A stretch of DNA of 64,000 bases from assembly GCA_020859945.1 (NCBI GenBank), contig JAJBVG010000073.1:23770-87769 (forward strand). The letters are read 5' to 3'. Made by a program: the position numbers and the translations under genes. How positions within the stretch are numbered: position 1 is the first letter of the stretch; each line of letters starts with the position of its first letter. The notes beneath the pieces were generated by a model that was not told the origin of the DNA, searched no databases, and saw only the letters and a program-made list of their open reading frames with translations. The stretch is from Clostridiales bacterium (GTDB lineage Bacteria > Bacillota > Clostridia > Oscillospirales > Oscillospiraceae). Shown piece after piece: positions 34,463 through 44,287 of this stretch.

Positions 34463-34620
34463 TTTTAGCTCTTAGCTTTGTAGTGCTTAACGATTCGCTC
34501 TGCGCTTTGGGTTCGCCATGCACAAAACAAGTCGCTAATAACGAACCGATGTTTAGCGCTGTTCGCTTTAGATTGATAGAACCTGACTAACAGCTAACAG
34601 CTAACGGCTAATAGCTTATC
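34463..34620. repeat. inverted-repeat element, AGCTATTAGC family (copy 2)
   Basis: The left arm TTTTAGCTCTTAGCTTTG and right arm CTAACAGCTAACAGCTAACGGCTAATAGC are imperfect inverted repeats. The interior shares TCGCTTTAGA and ACCTGACTA with copy 1 at 4643-4856. It sits inside the FAS II cluster. It is followed by AACGCGGCTGATTCAAAGGGATAACC, resembling one end of repeat family D. Nothing else is recognised in 34429-34801. Confidence 0.6.
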
Positions 34621-34801
34621 CCAACGCGGCTGATTCAAAGGGATAACCAATATTTGATTTTCAGCGCTTTTTCATCGGAATTTCATCTTCCGTTCACACG
34701 CCGTTACTTTCCGGTGTGCGATAATGAATCATCCCGTCTCAACGGCGGCACACACAACACCGCTGTCTATATTTACACACACAAGGAAAGGAATGTACAC
34801 T

Positions 34802-35506
34802 ATGAAACTGGATGAACTGAAGGAACTGGTTGATTTTATGAAGGAAAACGGCGTAGCCGAGCTGGAGTACGCCGAAAAGAACAACTCCGTCCACCTGCGT
34901 CTGGCCCCTCCCGCTCCTCCCATGCCTCCCTGCCCCGAAGGGGAAAGCGCACCCACCGTTACCTCTGAGGACATCAAGAGCGCCGCTTCCAAGGCCGCCG
35001 CTGCGTTCAGCGACAGCATCAAGGCCAGCGCCGCCGCTGCCGCCGAGTTCATCAAGACCAAGCGGGACGAGCGCGCCGCCGCCGGTGAAGAGCCTGTGGA
35101 CGCTGAGGTAGAAGAAGAAGCTGCTGAGGCCGAGGAACCTGTGGAAGCCGCTGAAGAGGCCGCTCCCGCCGAGGAGGAAGATGCTCCTGCGGAGGAAGAA
35201 CCCCCCGCAGAGGAAGAGGACGACGAGCCTGCGGAAGAGCCGGAGGAGGAAGAAGCGGACGACGAGGAAGAGGTCAAACTGAACACCGGCGCGGTCCGTC
35301 AGGCCGCACAAAAAACCGGCGAGGCCGTCGTCAACACCGCCAAGGCCGGGGTCTCCCTGGGCAAAATGGGCCTGTTGAAGGGCAGAAACGCCCTGTCCGC
35401 CCTGTTCCCCAAGAAGGACGAGGTCGAAGCGGAGGCAGAGGCAGAGGAACCCGCTCCTGAGGAGGCTCCCGCAGACGACGAAGAAGAAAACAAAACCGAG
35501 GAATAA
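34802..35506 (+). CDS. AccB-like N-terminal domain fused to an acidic tail; no biotinyl domain
   Basis: 234 residues. The first 40 (MKLDELKELVDFMKENGVAE, LEYAEKNNSVHLRLAPP) look like the N-terminal helix and strand of biotin carboxyl carrier protein AccB, and the gene sits where accB sits in Firmicutes FAS II clusters (fabF-accB-fabZ). The C-terminal biotinyl domain and its MKM lysine motif are absent. Instead come an Ala-rich helix (about 65-95), a long Glu/Ala/Asp/Pro low-complexity stretch (about 98-175), a Lys-bearing segment VRQAAQKTGEAVVNTAKAGVSLGKMG, and another acidic tail. The start at 34802 follows AAGGAAAGG; the track start at 34724 is poorer. It cannot serve as a biotin carrier as read, so its role is open. 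Confidence 0.75.
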   Translation: MKLDELKELVDFMKENGVAELEYAEKNNSVHLRLAPPAPPMPPCPEGESAPTVTSEDIKSAASKAAAAFSDSIKASAAAAAEFIKTKRDERAAAGEEPVDAEVEEEAAEAEEPVEAAEEAAPAEEEDAPAEEEPPAEEEDDEPAEEPEEEEADDEEEVKLNTGAVRQAAQKTGEAVVNTAKAGVSLGKMGLLKGRNALSALFPKKDEVEAEAEAEEPAPEEAPADDEEENKTEE

Positions 35507-35511
35507 AATCG

Positions 35512-35934
35512 ATGAATCAGGAAGAAATTAAGAAAATCATCCCCCATCGGGACAATATGCTGCTGGTGCAGGAGGCCGAGGTGGTGGACGGCGTGGCTCA
35601 CGCCAAATACCACGTCTCCGGCGAGGAGTGGTTCCTCAAGGGCCACTTCCCCGGCAACCCCGTGGTCCCCGGCGTGATCCTGTGCGAGATGATGGCCCAG
35701 GGCGCGTGCGTGCTGCTGGCCGGTCTCGCCACCCCCGACGTGACCCCCATGTTCACCAGCCTGGACAAGGTGCGCTTCAAAAGCCCCGTGAAGCCCGGCG
35801 ACACTCTGGAGAGCGAAAGCACCGTCACCAAGCACAAAGGCCCCTTCTACTGGTGCGCCGCCAAGGGCTATGTGAACGGCAAGCTGTCCGTCACCGCCGA
35901 GTTCTCCTTCGCCCTGGTGAAGGACGAAAAGTAA
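35512..35934 (+). CDS. fabZ: 3-hydroxyacyl-ACP dehydratase FabZ
   Basis: 140-residue hotdog dehydratase. IIPHRDNMLLVQEAEVVDG and the catalytic block FLKGHFPGNPVVPGVILCEMMAQGACVLL (His and Glu conserved) are present, followed by DKVRFKSPVKPGDTLE. It dehydrates 3-hydroxyacyl-ACP. It starts 5 bases after the AccB-like stop, so the two are almost certainly coupled. accC, accD, accA and an enoyl reductase, which usually follow, are missing from this window. Confidence 0.96.
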   Translation: MNQEEIKKIIPHRDNMLLVQEAEVVDGVAHAKYHVSGEEWFLKGHFPGNPVVPGVILCEMMAQGACVLLAGLATPDVTPMFTSLDKVRFKSPVKPGDTLESESTVTKHKGPFYWCAAKGYVNGKLSVTAEFSFALVKDEK

Positions 35935-35961
35935 GCAATTCTAACCCACTATTACTGTTCC

Positions 35962-35991
35962 AAACAGCCCCGTCTTTCGGCGGGGCTGTTT
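35962..35991 (+). terminator. terminator of the FAS II cluster
   Basis: AAACAGCCCCG TCTTTCGG CGGGGCTGTTT followed by GTGCG; an 11-bp stem with a short U-run. Confidence 0.65.
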
Positions 35992-36015
35992 GTGCGAGAA
36001 AAGAGACGAACCGCC

Positions 36016-36930
36016 ATGTTACTGCTCATCACCGTATTTTTCCAAATGCTGTCACTCGTTATTATGATGGGGACGGGCTTCATCGCCGCCAAACAGGGGA
36101 TGCTGGACGGCCACACCTGCACCAAGCTCTCCTCCATGATCGTCAGCATTTTCAACCCCCTGCTGGCCCTGTCCAGCGCCATCAGCTCCGTGGGTAAAAT
36201 CCCCCTGGACCGAATGGGCGTCATCGCTCTGGTAGCCGTGGGGATGTTCGCGGTGTTTATCCTCATCGGGATGGTGCTCTCGCCGTTTTTCGACAAAGAC
36301 CCCTTCCAGCGGAAAATGTATCAGCTGATGTTCGTCTTTTCCAACCTGGGGTTCATCGGCATCCCGGTGGTCAGCTGCGTGTTGGGCGCGGAGTACGTGG
36401 TCTACGTCACCGAGTTCACCCTGGTGTACAACCTGATCTTCTACACCTACGGCGTGGCGCTGATGGAGGGGCAGTTCTCCCTGGCCTCCCTGAAAGCCAT
36501 GATTTCCCCCGCCAACCTGCTGTGCATCTGCGCCATGCTGGTGATGGTGTTCAGCATCACCGTCCCCGATTTCATCGCCACCGCCGTCACCTATCTGGGC
36601 AATGTGGCCTCTCCCATGGCGCTGGTCACCATCGGCTACACGGTGGCCCAGTCCAGCCTGAAGCAGATTTTTGGCAACGCCAAGCTTTACCTGTTCTCGT
36701 TCCTGAAACTGCTGGTCATCCCTCTGGCGCTGCTGCCGGTGCTGCGGCTGCTGCCCGTCCCCAGCGATTTGATCCCGGTTTGCATGGTCATGTTTGGGAT
36801 GCCAGTGGGCAACATGCCGCTGATTTTGGGCACCCAGAAGGGGCTGGACTGCACCACCTGCTCTGCGGGCATCATCATGACCACCATTTTGTGTATCTTT
36901 ACGGTGCCGATTTTGATGGCATTGGTTTGA
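36016..36930 (+). CDS. AEC-family membrane transporter
   Basis: 304 residues with about ten hydrophobic segments. N-terminal MGTGFIAAKQGMLDGHTCTKLSSMIVSIFNPLLALSS and C-terminal VCMVMFGMPVGNMPLILGTQKGLDCTTCSAGIIMTTIL fit the auxin efflux carrier (AEC) fold common in Firmicutes, which exports or exchanges small organic anions such as malate. The track begins at a GTG (35992) inside the upstream terminator; the ATG at 36016 is preferred although its ribosome binding site (AAAAGAGACG) is weak. Monocistronic; substrate unknown. Confidence 0.85.
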   Translation: MLLLITVFFQMLSLVIMMGTGFIAAKQGMLDGHTCTKLSSMIVSIFNPLLALSSAISSVGKIPLDRMGVIALVAVGMFAVFILIGMVLSPFFDKDPFQRKMYQLMFVFSNLGFIGIPVVSCVLGAEYVVYVTEFTLVYNLIFYTYGVALMEGQFSLASLKAMISPANLLCICAMLVMVFSITVPDFIATAVTYLGNVASPMALVTIGYTVAQSSLKQIFGNAKLYLFSFLKLLVIPLALLPVLRLLPVPSDLIPVCMVMFGMPVGNMPLILGTQKGLDCTTCSAGIIMTTILCIFTVPILMALV

Positions 36931-36974
36931 CAATTTGCAATTTGCAATTCTGACTGTCCTTTCCGCTATCGTAG

Positions 36975-37077
36975 TGTAGGGGCGGCCCTTACCGTCAAGC
37001 GGTACTTCCGCTTCGCTCCCTGTGGCCGCCCGGGGTAAGCAGGCGGTTCCTGCGGGCGGCGGAGCGCCGCCCCTACA
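36975..37077. repeat. TGTAGGGGCGGCC inverted-repeat element (family C), second long copy
   Basis: Bounded by TGTAGGGGCGGCC and GCGCCGCCCCTACA. The interior holds CCGTCAAGCGGTACTTCCG, as at 26598-26616. It is preceded by TTTGCAATTTGCAATT, a partial AATTAGC-type unit. Confidence 0.75.
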
Positions 37078-37194
37078 GGCGCGTGGATAGTATGCCGTGT
37101 AAAATGATTGGTTCTGTAGCCAATTTAACAAACGTGCAATGCGGCGGGAAACCCGTTCATTGCGCATGAACCATAAAAAACCCTTCTCCCGCAC

Positions 37195-37223
37195 TTGACA
37201 AATAAAAAATCCTTTGTTATACT
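37195..37223 (+). promoter_or_regulatory. trp operon promoter
   Basis: TTGACA (37195-37200), 17 bases, TATACT (37218-37223), followed by the T-box leader. Confidence 0.8.
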
Positions 37224-37229
37224 AACACC

Positions 37230-37556
37230 GTTCAATTTCATACCGTCCATAGATGTGTTCCTTTTTTGCCGCGCCAGCGGCAGAACCGGGAGCATAAAAC
37301 CGTTGAGGTGGAAGTAAAGACGCGAGAGGTACTCACAGAGAGTCGGCGGCGCTGGGATGTCGGCAGCAACCGCGTGTCACAATGGTCCACTGAGGGCGCA
37401 GCGAACGGGAGCTTTCCTCAGTATACTGCGACGTATGGTCTGCGTCAAAGGCCGGGAGTATGGTAGTACTCCACGAGTGTGCAGGATTTCTGCAAAACAA
37501 GGTGGCACCGCGGGTTTTCCGTCCTTGAGATTTACCTCTCATGGACGGTTTTTTTG
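37230..37556 (+). promoter_or_regulatory. T-box riboswitch (tRNA-Trp) of the trp operon
   Basis: A leader of about 325 nt. The T-box sequence AACAAGGTGGCACCGCGGG is at 37496-37514. An AGAGAG-type stem I element is at about 37337, and a plausible specifier TGG occurs in CACAATGGTCCACTGAG. The terminator CCGTCC...GGACGG with seven T is at 37519-37555. Uncharged tRNA-Trp should stabilise the antiterminator and allow transcription into trpE. The specifier assignment rests on context and position; I did not compute the fold. Confidence 0.92.
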
Positions 37557-37612
37557 TTGCTATCCACACATATGATTTTGGACAGCACCCCAATAAGGAG
37601 GTCCATCCGACT

Positions 37613-39085
37613 ATGAAAACCTATTTCCCCTCCCTGGAGGAGGCCGAGGCCCTGGCCCCGGATTACCGGGCCATTCCTGTGGCCCGCACTATCCTCTCTG
37701 ACATCCGCACCCCCGTGGAGATGCTCCGCATCCTGAAATCGGTCAGCCGCCACTGTTTCCTGCTGGAATCCGCCGAGCAGACCAAGCACTGGGGCCGCTA
37801 TACCTTCCTGGGCTACGACCCCAAGCTGGAGTTCACCTGCACCAACGGCGTGGTCACCATCAAATCGGGCATGACCATGACCGTCCCCACCGACGACCCG
37901 GCCCAGTTCATCCGCCAAATCATCGACGAGAACCGCGCCCCTAAAATCGAGGGGATGCCCCCCTTCACCGGCGGGCTGATGGGCTACTTTTCCTATGACT
38001 ACATCAAGTACGCTGAGCCGTCCCTGAACCTGGACAGCGACGACCCCGGCAACTTTAAGGACGTAGACCTGATGCTGTTCGACAAACTGGTGTGCTTCGA
38101 CAACTACAAGCAGACCATCACCGTCATCGTCAACGCCAAAACCGACTCCATCGAGGAGAACTACCGCCGGGCGCTGCTGGAGCTGGATGAGATGGTAACG
38201 CTCATCAAGTACGGCACCCCCAAGCAGAACAAACCTTTGAAGCTCAAGGGCGAGTTCCAGCCCCTGTTCAACAAGGAACAGTATTGCGCCATGGTGGAAA
38301 AGGCCCGGCACTACATCTACGAAGGCGACATCTTCCAGGTGGTCCTCTCCAACCGGCTCCAGGTGGAGGCGGAGGGGTCTCTCTTCGACACCTACCGGCT
38401 GCTGCGGGCCACCAACCCTTCTCCCTATATGTTCTACATCGTCAGCGACGACGTGGAGATCGCCGGGGCCTCCCCGGAGACGCTGGTGCAGCTCCAGGAC
38501 GGCGTGCTGCACACCTTCCCCCTGGCGGGGACCCGTCCCCGTGGCAAGACCGACGCGGAGGACCTGGCCCTGGAGCGGAGCCTGCTGGCCGACCCCAAGG
38601 AGTGCAGCGAGCACAATATGCTGGTGGACCTGGGCCGCAACGACATTGGCCGCCTGTCCAAGTTCGGCACCGTCCAGGTGGAACAGTACATGGGCATCGA
38701 GCGCTACTCTCACGTTATGCACATCGGCTCCACCGTCCGGGGAGAGCTGCGGGACGACTGCGACGCCTTGGATGCGGTGGGCTGCGTCCTCCCCGCCGGC
38801 ACCCTCTCCGGTGCGCCCAAAATCCGCGCCTGCGAAATTATCAACGAGCTGGAGAACAACAAGCGGGGCATTTACGGCGGAGCCATCGGCTACATCGACT
38901 TCACCGGCAATTTGGACACCTGCATCGCCATCCGCCTGGCCTTCAAGAAGAACGGCACCGTCTTTGTCCGCTCCGGCGCGGGCATCGTGGCCGACTCCGT
39001 GCCGGAAAACGAGTACCAGGAGTGCATCAACAAGGCGGCAGCGGTGGTCAACGCCGTGAAACAGAGTGAGGGAGGCATTGACTGA
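37613..39085 (+). CDS. trpE: anthranilate synthase component I
   Basis: 490 residues. The feedback-site motif CFLLESAE is near 46-53. The chorismate-binding domain includes [42 protein letters not shown] and [19 protein letters not shown]. It converts chorismate and ammonia to anthranilate together with TrpG. The ORF track start is moved to the ATG at 37613, after AAGGAGGTCCATCCGACT. It overlaps trpGD by TGATG, implying translational coupling of the two subunits. Confidence 0.97.
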   Translation: MKTYFPSLEEAEALAPDYRAIPVARTILSDIRTPVEMLRILKSVSRHCFLLESAEQTKHWGRYTFLGYDPKLEFTCTNGVVTIKSGMTMTVPTDDPAQFIRQIIDENRAPKIEGMPPFTGGLMGYFSYDYIKYAEPSLNLDSDDPGNFKDVDLMLFDKLVCFDNYKQTITVIVNAKTDSIEENYRRALLELDEMVTLIKYGTPKQNKPLKLKGEFQPLFNKEQYCAMVEKARHYIYEGDIFQVVLSNRLQVEAEGSLFDTYRLLRATNPSPYMFYIVSDDVEIAGASPETLVQLQDGVLHTFPLAGTRPRGKTDAEDLALERSLLADPKECSEHNMLVDLGRNDIGRLSKFGTVQVEQYMGIERYSHVMHIGSTVRGELRDDCDALDAVGCVLPAGTLSGAPKIRACEIINELENNKRGIYGGAIGYIDFTGNLDTCIAIRLAFKKNGTVFVRSGAGIVADSVPENEYQECINKAAAVVNAVKQSEGGID

Positions 39086-40686
39086 TGATTTTGCTGATTG
39101 ACAACTACGACAGCTTTTCCTACAACCTGTATCAGCTGATCGGCTCCATCAACCCGGACATCCGGGTGGTGCGCAACGATAAAATCACGTTGGAGGAAAT
39201 CGAAGCCCTAAAACCCAGCCACATCATCCTCTCTCCCGGCCCCGGACGGCCCAGTCAGGCGGGCATCTGCGAGGACGTGGTGCGACACTTCGCCGGGAAA
39301 ATCCCCATCCTGGGGGTGTGCCTGGGCCATCAGGCCATCTGCGAGGCGTTTGGGGCCACCGTTTCCTATGCCAAGGAGCTGATGCACGGCAAAAAGTCCG
39401 ACATCATCCTGGACCTAAGCACCCCCATCTTCTTCGGCCTGCCCCACGTCATCGAGGGGGCGCGCTACCACTCCCTGGCCGCCGTGCCGGAGACCATTCC
39501 CCCCTGCCTCAAGGTCATCGCCACCACCGAGGACGGCGAAATCATGGCCGTCCGGCACCGGGAGTATGAGGTCTACGGCCTGCAATTTCACCCTGAGTCC
39601 ATCCTGACCCCCAAGGGCCATCATATATTAAAGCAATTTCTTACCGGGAGGAACACCACTATGATTAAAGAAGCCATCACCAAAATCGTTGACAAACAGG
39701 ACCTGACCTATGAAGAAGCCTACGCCGTTATGAGCGAGATCATGAGCGGGGAAACCACTCCCACCCAGAACGCCGCGTTCCTGGCCGCCCTGTCCACCAA
39801 GAGCACCAAGGCCGAGACCATCGAGGAGATCTCCGGCTGCGCCGCCGCCATGCGGGACAAGGCCATTCCCGTGGACACCGGCGACATGAAGACCCTCGAA
39901 ATCGTCGGCACCGGCGGCGACGGCGCACACAGCTTCAACATCTCCACCACCACCATGTTTGTGCTGGCCGCGGGCGGCGTCAAGGTGGCCAAGCACGGCA
40001 ACCGGGCCGCCTCCTCCAGCTGCGGCGCGGCTGACTGCCTGGAGGCTCTGGGAGCCAACATCCAGCAGGACCCGGAGACCTGCGTCCGCCTGCTGAAAGA
40101 CGTGGGAGCCTGCTTTATGTTCGCCCAGAAGTATCACACCTCCATGAAGTACGTGGGGGCCATCCGCAAGGAGCTGGGCTTCCGCACCGTGTTCAACATC
40201 CTCGGCCCCATCACCAACCCCGCTCACCCGGAGATGGAGCTGCTGGGCGTGTACGACGAGTACCTGGTGGAGCCTCTGGCCCACGTGCTGACCAGCCTGG
40301 GCACCACCCGCGGTTTGGTGGTCCACGGCCTGGATAAGCTGGACGAAGTCTCCATCTGCGGCCCCACCAAAATCTGCGAGTTCGACAACGGCAAGTACCA
40401 AACCTACACCATCCAGCCGGAGGACTTCGGCCTGACCCGTGGCACCAAGGCCGACCTGCTGGGCGGCACCCCGGCGGAGAACGCCCAGATCACCACCGAC
40501 ATCCTCTCCGGCAAGCTCACCGGCCCCAAGCGGGACGCAGTGCTGATGAACGCCGCCGCCGGTCTTTACATCGACCACAAGGTGGAGACCCTGGCCGAGG
40601 GCGTAGAGCGAGCCAAGGAGCTGATCGACTCCGGCGCGGCTCTCGCCACCATGAAAGCCTTCATCGCCCAGTCCCCCAACGCCTGA
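39085..40686 (+). CDS. trpGD: bifunctional anthranilate synthase component II / anthranilate phosphoribosyltransferase
   Basis: 533 residues, a natural fusion. Residues about 1-188 are the glutaminase ([16 protein letters not shown], nucleophile in [19 protein letters not shown] near 172). Residues about 195-533 are TrpD ([47 protein letters not shown]). It supplies ammonia to TrpE and transfers anthranilate onto PRPP. The fusion is known from enterobacteria and various others. TGATG overlaps at both ends tie it to trpE and trpC. Confidence 0.97.
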   Translation: MILLIDNYDSFSYNLYQLIGSINPDIRVVRNDKITLEEIEALKPSHIILSPGPGRPSQAGICEDVVRHFAGKIPILGVCLGHQAICEAFGATVSYAKELMHGKKSDIILDLSTPIFFGLPHVIEGARYHSLAAVPETIPPCLKVIATTEDGEIMAVRHREYEVYGLQFHPESILTPKGHHILKQFLTGRNTTMIKEAITKIVDKQDLTYEEAYAVMSEIMSGETTPTQNAAFLAALSTKSTKAETIEEISGCAAAMRDKAIPVDTGDMKTLEIVGTGGDGAHSFNISTTTMFVLAAGGVKVAKHGNRAASSSCGAADCLEALGANIQQDPETCVRLLKDVGACFMFAQKYHTSMKYVGAIRKELGFRTVFNILGPITNPAHPEMELLGVYDEYLVEPLAHVLTSLGTTRGLVVHGLDKLDEVSICGPTKICEFDNGKYQTYTIQPEDFGLTRGTKADLLGGTPAENAQITTDILSGKLTGPKRDAVLMNAAAGLYIDHKVETLAEGVERAKELIDSGAALATMKAFIAQSPNA

Positions 40687-41471
40687 TGGCCACTATACTC
40701 GACACCATCGCCGCCCACAACCGGCAGCTTGTGGCGGAAAAGAAGCGTCTGCGCCCCCTCCAGCAGGTCCGGGCGGAGGCCGAGGCCCTGGACGCCAGCA
40801 CCGGCTACCCCTTCCGCCGGGCGCTGGCCGCCCCCGGCGTCTCCTTCATCTGCGAGGTGAAGAAGGCCAGCCCCTCCAAAGGTCTCATTGCCCCGGACTT
40901 CCCCTATCTGGACATCGCCAGAGAGTACGAGGCCGCCGGAGCCGACGCCATCTCCTGCCTGACGGAGCCGAAATGGTTCCTGGGCCGGGACGAGTACGTC
41001 CGGGAAATTGCCAGCACTGTCTCCCTCCCGGTGCTGCGCAAGGACTTCACCATCGACGAATACATGATTTACGAGGCCAAGACCCTGGGCGCGTCGGCGG
41101 TGCTGCTCATCTGCTCCCTGCTGGACGGGGACACCCTGCGCCGCTGGCGGCTGTTGGCCGAGTCCCTGGGTATGGACGCGCTGGTGGAGGCCCACGACGA
41201 GGCCGAGGTGGAGACCGCCCTGGCCTCCGGCGCGCGCATCGTCGGCGTCAACAACCGCAACCTGAAAGACTTCACCGTGGATGTCCACAACTCCACCCGT
41301 TACCGCAGGATGGTCCCCCCCTCCGTCCTGTTCGTCTCGGAAAGCGGCATCCAGACCCGGTCTGACGTGCAGGTCCTGGAAGAAAACGGGACTAATGCCG
41401 TCCTCATCGGCGAAGCTTTTATGAAATCTATGAATAAAAAGGCCATGATGAATGAATTGAAGGGAATTTGA
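40686..41471 (+). CDS. trpC: indole-3-glycerol phosphate synthase
   Basis: 261-residue TIM barrel. SFICEVKKASPSKGLIAPDF holds the phosphate and catalytic lysine, then ISCLTEPKWFLG, VLRKDFTIDEYMIYEAK, GVNNRNLKDFTVD and SESGIQTRSDVQ. It closes the ring of carboxyphenylamino-deoxyribulose phosphate to indole-glycerol phosphate. The start overlaps the trpGD stop (TGATG). It is separated from trpF by 107 bases containing a promoter. Confidence 0.96.
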   Translation: MATILDTIAAHNRQLVAEKKRLRPLQQVRAEAEALDASTGYPFRRALAAPGVSFICEVKKASPSKGLIAPDFPYLDIAREYEAAGADAISCLTEPKWFLGRDEYVREIASTVSLPVLRKDFTIDEYMIYEAKTLGASAVLLICSLLDGDTLRRWRLLAESLGMDALVEAHDEAEVETALASGARIVGVNNRNLKDFTVDVHNSTRYRRMVPPSVLFVSESGIQTRSDVQVLEENGTNAVLIGEAFMKSMNKKAMMNELKGI

Positions 41472-41497
41472 CCGGTTGTTTTTAGTACATTTGTTGT

Positions 41498-41526
41498 TTG
41501 CAATCCCCGCCGGGCCTGTGTATAAT
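41498..41526 (+). promoter_or_regulatory. internal promoter before trpF
   Basis: TTGCAA (41498-41503), a 17-base spacer, TATAAT (41521-41526), 52 bases before trpF. It would allow trpF-trpB-trpA expression independent of the T-box. Confidence 0.7.
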
Positions 41527-41578
41527 ATAGAAGTACGTTTTTAAGCTGTCACAGTAACCTGTGTATCGAGGGATCTCT

Positions 41579-42184
41579 ATGTCAACAAAAATTAAGATTT
41601 GTGGTCTGCGCCGCGTGGAGGACGTGGACTTTGTCAACGAAGCCAAGCCCGATTACGCCGGTGTGATTTTGTGCCGCCGGTTTTGGAGAGGCATCGACTT
41701 CGACCAGGCCAAGCTGCTGCGCAAGCGCCTGGACCCCAACATTCCTCTGGTGGGCGTGTTCGTCAACGACCGGTTTTCCGACGTGGTAGTGGCCCTGCGG
41801 CAGGGCGTCGTGGACATGGTCCAGCTCCACGGCACCGAGTCCGAGGAGTACATCACCAGCGTCCAGATGATGGCCCGCAAGCCCGTCATCAAAGCCTGTC
41901 AGGTCCATGACCCGTCCGTCATTCCCTACGCCGTCAACTCCGCCGCCGACCACATCCTGCTGGACTCCGGCGCCGGTTCCGGCGAGACCTTCGACTGGTC
42001 CATCATCCAGAACGTGGAGCGGCCCTTCATCCTGGCCGGCGGGCTGACCCCGGAGAACATTCCGCAGGCAATCGAGGCGGTCCACCCCTGGGGCATCGAC
42101 ATCTCCAGCGGCGTGGAGACCGACAAGGTCAAGGACCGGGACAAAATTCTGGCGGCGGTGGAGGCCGTGCGGCGCTTCGGCTGA
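41579..42184 (+). CDS. trpF: phosphoribosylanthranilate isomerase
   Basis: 201 residues from the ATG at 41579 (MSTKIKICGLRRVEDVDFVNEAKPDYAGVIL). Catalytic Cys is in KICGLR and Asp in VGVFVNDRF; VQLHGTESEEYI, LLDSGAGSGETFDW, LAGGLTPENI and GIDISSGVET complete the TIM barrel. It catalyses the Amadori rearrangement of phosphoribosylanthranilate. The ORF-track GTG at 41561 is possible but GAGGGATCTCT fits the ATG. A terminator-like hairpin lies between it and trpB. Confidence 0.96.
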   Translation: MSTKIKICGLRRVEDVDFVNEAKPDYAGVILCRRFWRGIDFDQAKLLRKRLDPNIPLVGVFVNDRFSDVVVALRQGVVDMVQLHGTESEEYITSVQMMARKPVIKACQVHDPSVIPYAVNSAADHILLDSGAGSGETFDWSIIQNVERPFILAGGLTPENIPQAIEAVHPWGIDISSGVETDKVKDRDKILAAVEAVRRFG

Positions 42185-42205
42185 GTTTTTCCACAACATC
42201 GACAC

Positions 42206-42239
42206 AAAAGGGGAGGGAACAGTTTCCTTCCCCTTTTTT
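42206..42239 (+). terminator. terminator-like hairpin between trpF and trpB
   Basis: AAAAGGGGAGGGAA CAG TTTCCTTCCCC followed by TTTTTTC. The stem is near perfect. Being inside the operon, it may act as a partial attenuator that reduces trpB-trpA transcription. Confidence 0.65.
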
Positions 42240-42276
42240 CTTACCCTAAAACCTCTCACAAAGGAGTGACCCCCCT

Positions 42277-43464
42277 ATGTCAAACGGACGCTTCGGCATC
42301 CACGGCGGACAGTACATCCCGGAGACGCTGATGAACGCTGTCATCGAGCTGGAGGACGCCTACAACCACTTTAAGGACGACCCGCAGTTCCAGGCGGAGC
42401 TGCACGAGCTGTTCACCAACTACGCCAACCGCCCCTCCAACCTCTACTATGCGGAGAAAATGACCAAAGACCTGGGCGGCGCGAAAATCTACCTGAAACG
42501 GGAAGACCTGAACCACACCGGCGCGCACAAGATCAACAACGCCCTGGGTCAGGCCCTGCTGGCCAAGAAGATGGGCAAGACCCGCCTCATCGCGGAGACC
42601 GGCGCGGGGCAGCACGGGGTTGCCACCGCCACCGTCGCGGCTTATATGGGCATGGAGTGCGACGTGTACATGGGCAAGCTGGACATGGAGCGCCAGGCCC
42701 TGAACGTGTTCCGGATGCGGCTGATGGGCGCGCGGGTCCACGGCGTGGAGACCGGCACCGCCACCCTGAAAGACGCCGTCTCCGAGTGTATGCGGGAGTG
42801 GACCAACCGAATCGCCGACACCCACTATCTCCTCGGCTCCTGCATGGGCCCCCATCCCTTCCCCACCATCGTCCGGGACTTCCAGGCCGTCATCTCCCAG
42901 GAGATGAAGCAGCAGATTTTGGAGGCGGAGGGCCGTCTGCCCGACGTGGTCATGGCCTGCGTGGGCGGCGGTTCCAACGCCATCGGCTCCTTCTACCATT
43001 TCATCGACGACAAGGACGTGAAGCTCATCGGTTGCGAGGCCGCCGGGCGGGGCATCGACACCTGGGAGACCGCCGCCACCATTAACACCGGCAGCCTGGG
43101 CATCTTCCACGGCATGAAGAGCTACTTCTGCCAGGACAAATACGGCCAAATCGCCCCGGTGTACTCCATCTCCGCCGGGCTGGACTACCCTGGCATTGGG
43201 CCGGAACACGCCTGGCTCCACGACATTGGCCGGGCCGAGTATGTGGGCGTCACCGACGAGGAAGCCGTCGGCGCCTTCGAGTACCTGAGCCGCACCGAGG
43301 GTATCATCCCCGCCATTGAGTCGGCCCACGCCGTGGCCCACGCCATCAAAATCGCCCCGACCATGCGCAAAGACCAAATCATCGTCATCACCCTCTCTGG
43401 CCGTGGTGACAAGGACTGTGCGGCTATGGCCCGCTACCGGGGGGAGGAACTGTACGATGATTAA
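42277..43464 (+). CDS. trpB: tryptophan synthase beta chain
   Basis: 395 residues. The PLP lysine is in [24 protein letters not shown] (near 88). [42 protein letters not shown] and [16 protein letters not shown] are all canonical for the TrpB1 class. It condenses indole with serine to tryptophan. AAGGAGTGACCCCCCT precedes the ATG. It overlaps trpA by 8 bases. Confidence 0.97.
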   Translation: MSNGRFGIHGGQYIPETLMNAVIELEDAYNHFKDDPQFQAELHELFTNYANRPSNLYYAEKMTKDLGGAKIYLKREDLNHTGAHKINNALGQALLAKKMGKTRLIAETGAGQHGVATATVAAYMGMECDVYMGKLDMERQALNVFRMRLMGARVHGVETGTATLKDAVSECMREWTNRIADTHYLLGSCMGPHPFPTIVRDFQAVISQEMKQQILEAEGRLPDVVMACVGGGSNAIGSFYHFIDDKDVKLIGCEAAGRGIDTWETAATINTGSLGIFHGMKSYFCQDKYGQIAPVYSISAGLDYPGIGPEHAWLHDIGRAEYVGVTDEEAVGAFEYLSRTEGIIPAIESAHAVAHAIKIAPTMRKDQIIVITLSGRGDKDCAAMARYRGEELYDD

Positions 43465-44239
43465 AATTGCTGACGCCTTCCGCAACGGCAAGGCTTTTAT
43501 CCCCTTCATCACCTGCGGGGACCCCGACCTGGAAACCACCCGCAAACTGGTCTGCGCTATGGTGGAAAACGGCGCGGATTTAATTGAACTGGGCATCCCC
43601 TTCTCCGACCCCACCGCCGAAGGCCCCGTCATTCAGGGGGCCAACCTCCGCGCCCTCTCCAACGGCTGCACCACCGACGATGTGTTCGCCCTGGCGGAGG
43701 CTCTGCGGAAGGAGGACGGTCTCACCGTCCCCATGGTGTTCATGACCTACGCCAACGTGGTCTACCACTACGGCACCGAGAAATTCTGCGCCCGGGCCGC
43801 AGAAGCGGGGATGCAGGGGCTGATTTTGCCCGATGTTCCCTTCGAGGAAAAGGGCGACTTCGCCCCCGCCTGCCGGAAGTACGGCCTGGAGCTGGTGAGC
43901 CTCATCGCCCCCACCTCCCACCAGCGCATCAAGACCATCGCCGCCGACGCGGAGGGCTTCGTCTACTGCGTGTCCTCCCTGGGCGTCACCGGCGTGCGCA
44001 GTCAAATCACCACCGATGTGGCCTCTATGGTCCGGCTGGTGAAGGAGGGGAAGGACATCCCCGCCTGCATTGGCTTCGGCATCTCCAACCCGGAGACTGC
44101 CCGGAAAATGGCCCAGTCCGCCGACGGCGTCATTGTGGGTTCCGCCATCGTCCGGCTCATCGGGCAGTATGGCCGGGACGCGGTGGAGCCGGTGTCCCGG
44201 TTCGTGAAGGAAATGAAGGACGCCATTCGGGACCTGTGA
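43457..44239 (+). CDS. trpA: tryptophan synthase alpha chain
   Basis: 260 residues. [11 protein letters not shown], catalytic Glu/Asp in [48 protein letters not shown] and [27 protein letters not shown] identify TrpA. It cleaves indole-glycerol phosphate and channels indole to TrpB. The ATG at 43457 lies inside the end of trpB; the track extension from 43316 is spurious. It ends the operon and is followed by a clear terminator. Confidence 0.97.
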   Translation: MIKIADAFRNGKAFIPFITCGDPDLETTRKLVCAMVENGADLIELGIPFSDPTAEGPVIQGANLRALSNGCTTDDVFALAEALRKEDGLTVPMVFMTYANVVYHYGTEKFCARAAEAGMQGLILPDVPFEEKGDFAPACRKYGLELVSLIAPTSHQRIKTIAADAEGFVYCVSSLGVTGVRSQITTDVASMVRLVKEGKDIPACIGFGISNPETARKMAQSADGVIVGSAIVRLIGQYGRDAVEPVSRFVKEMKDAIRDL

Positions 44240-44287
44240 ACAATTTGCAATTTGCAATGAGCAATTAGTAATAAAATCCTGAACGTA

